A stretch of 34,637 nt of DNA, from NCBI GenBank assembly GCA_905235425.1, contig CAJOKY010000002.1, positions 1 through 34,637 of the forward strand, read 5' to 3'. Position numbers and translations under genes: made by a program. This DNA comes from an uncultured Selenomonadaceae bacterium (GTDB taxonomy: Bacteria; Bacillota; Negativicutes; Selenomonadales; Selenomonadaceae). Position 1 is the first letter of the stretch. Every line of letters starts with the position of its first letter. Under the pieces are notes generated by a model. It was not told the origin of the DNA. It searched no databases and saw nothing but the letters and a program-made list of their open reading frames with translations. Below, one piece after another: positions 34,610 through 34,637 of the stretch.

Positions 34610-34637
34610 ATGGAAAATTTTTTGTCTGCAAAAAAGA
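34610..34637 (+). CDS. Start of next gene, cut by the window edge
   Basis: ATG 34610 with GGAG 8 bases upstream opens MENFLSAKK and runs off the right edge. Too short to identify. A TTGACA at 34540-34545 and TATAAT at 34553-34558 are upstream but too close together to be one promoter. Confidence 0.4.

Overview
The window looks like a low-GC accessory region of an anaerobic Firmicute. The phage proteins open with a MFDIQRFA-type N-terminus, and Rpn-family nuclease ORFs, a MuF head gene and a NamZ-type muramidase with a Gram-negative-style signal peptide are present. Together these suggest Negativicutes (Selenomonadales or Veillonellales relatives). That placement is inference; no rRNA or core marker is present.

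Layout. (1) 1-9518: a complete type I-C CRISPR-Cas locus read leftward, cas3-cas5c-cas8c-cas7-cas4-cas1-cas2, then a leader and an array of at least 29 repeats that reaches the left edge. (2) 9519-10826: decayed mobile DNA, with an IS5-family remnant abutting a MobA/MobL relaxase remnant. (3) 10827-12915: a small coiled-coil gene, an RloA-like ATPase and a frameshifted RloB. (4) 13014-14398: a BspA-like leucine-rich-repeat gene with about 15 repeats of 69 bp, frameshifted once and read leftward. (5) 14588-21468: a restriction-modification operon (small HTH protein, N6-adenine methylase broken at two homopolymer runs, C5-cytosine methylase, McrB-like GTPase, LlaJI-family endonuclease, and one unrecognised gene). 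(6) 21556-23504: topoisomerase III remnant and an Rpn-family nuclease ORF. (7) 23565-33060: a scrambled prophage remnant with portal, full-length MuF head protein, scaffold, DUF4406 and tail-sheath fragments, NrdG and Rpn fragments. (8) 33255-34484: an intact NamZ/DUF1343 gene with a strong terminator, after which the next gene starts and leaves the window.

How the parts relate. CRISPR-Cas, the LlaJI-like system and the Rlo pair make this a defence island. The prophage side carries what I think is the most interesting system. The full-length MuF head protein ends in a zinc-protease-like tail (HEMIH) and overlaps a small putative immunity gene. It is followed downstream by at least four truncated alternative MuF tails interleaved with small immunity-like genes. 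Three of these tails begin at or beside the conserved MuF Cys motif. This resembles the orphan toxin/immunity cassette arrays of CDI and Rhs systems, but inside a phage head gene.

The array also records phage history. Two spacers overlap by 18 nt. The newest spacer encodes nearly the same peptide as a 28-residue gene in the resident prophage.

Many small genes outside the cas and McrB/LlaJI operons carry single-base frameshifts, often at short homopolymers. They may be decaying genes, phase-variable genes or partly sequencing errors.
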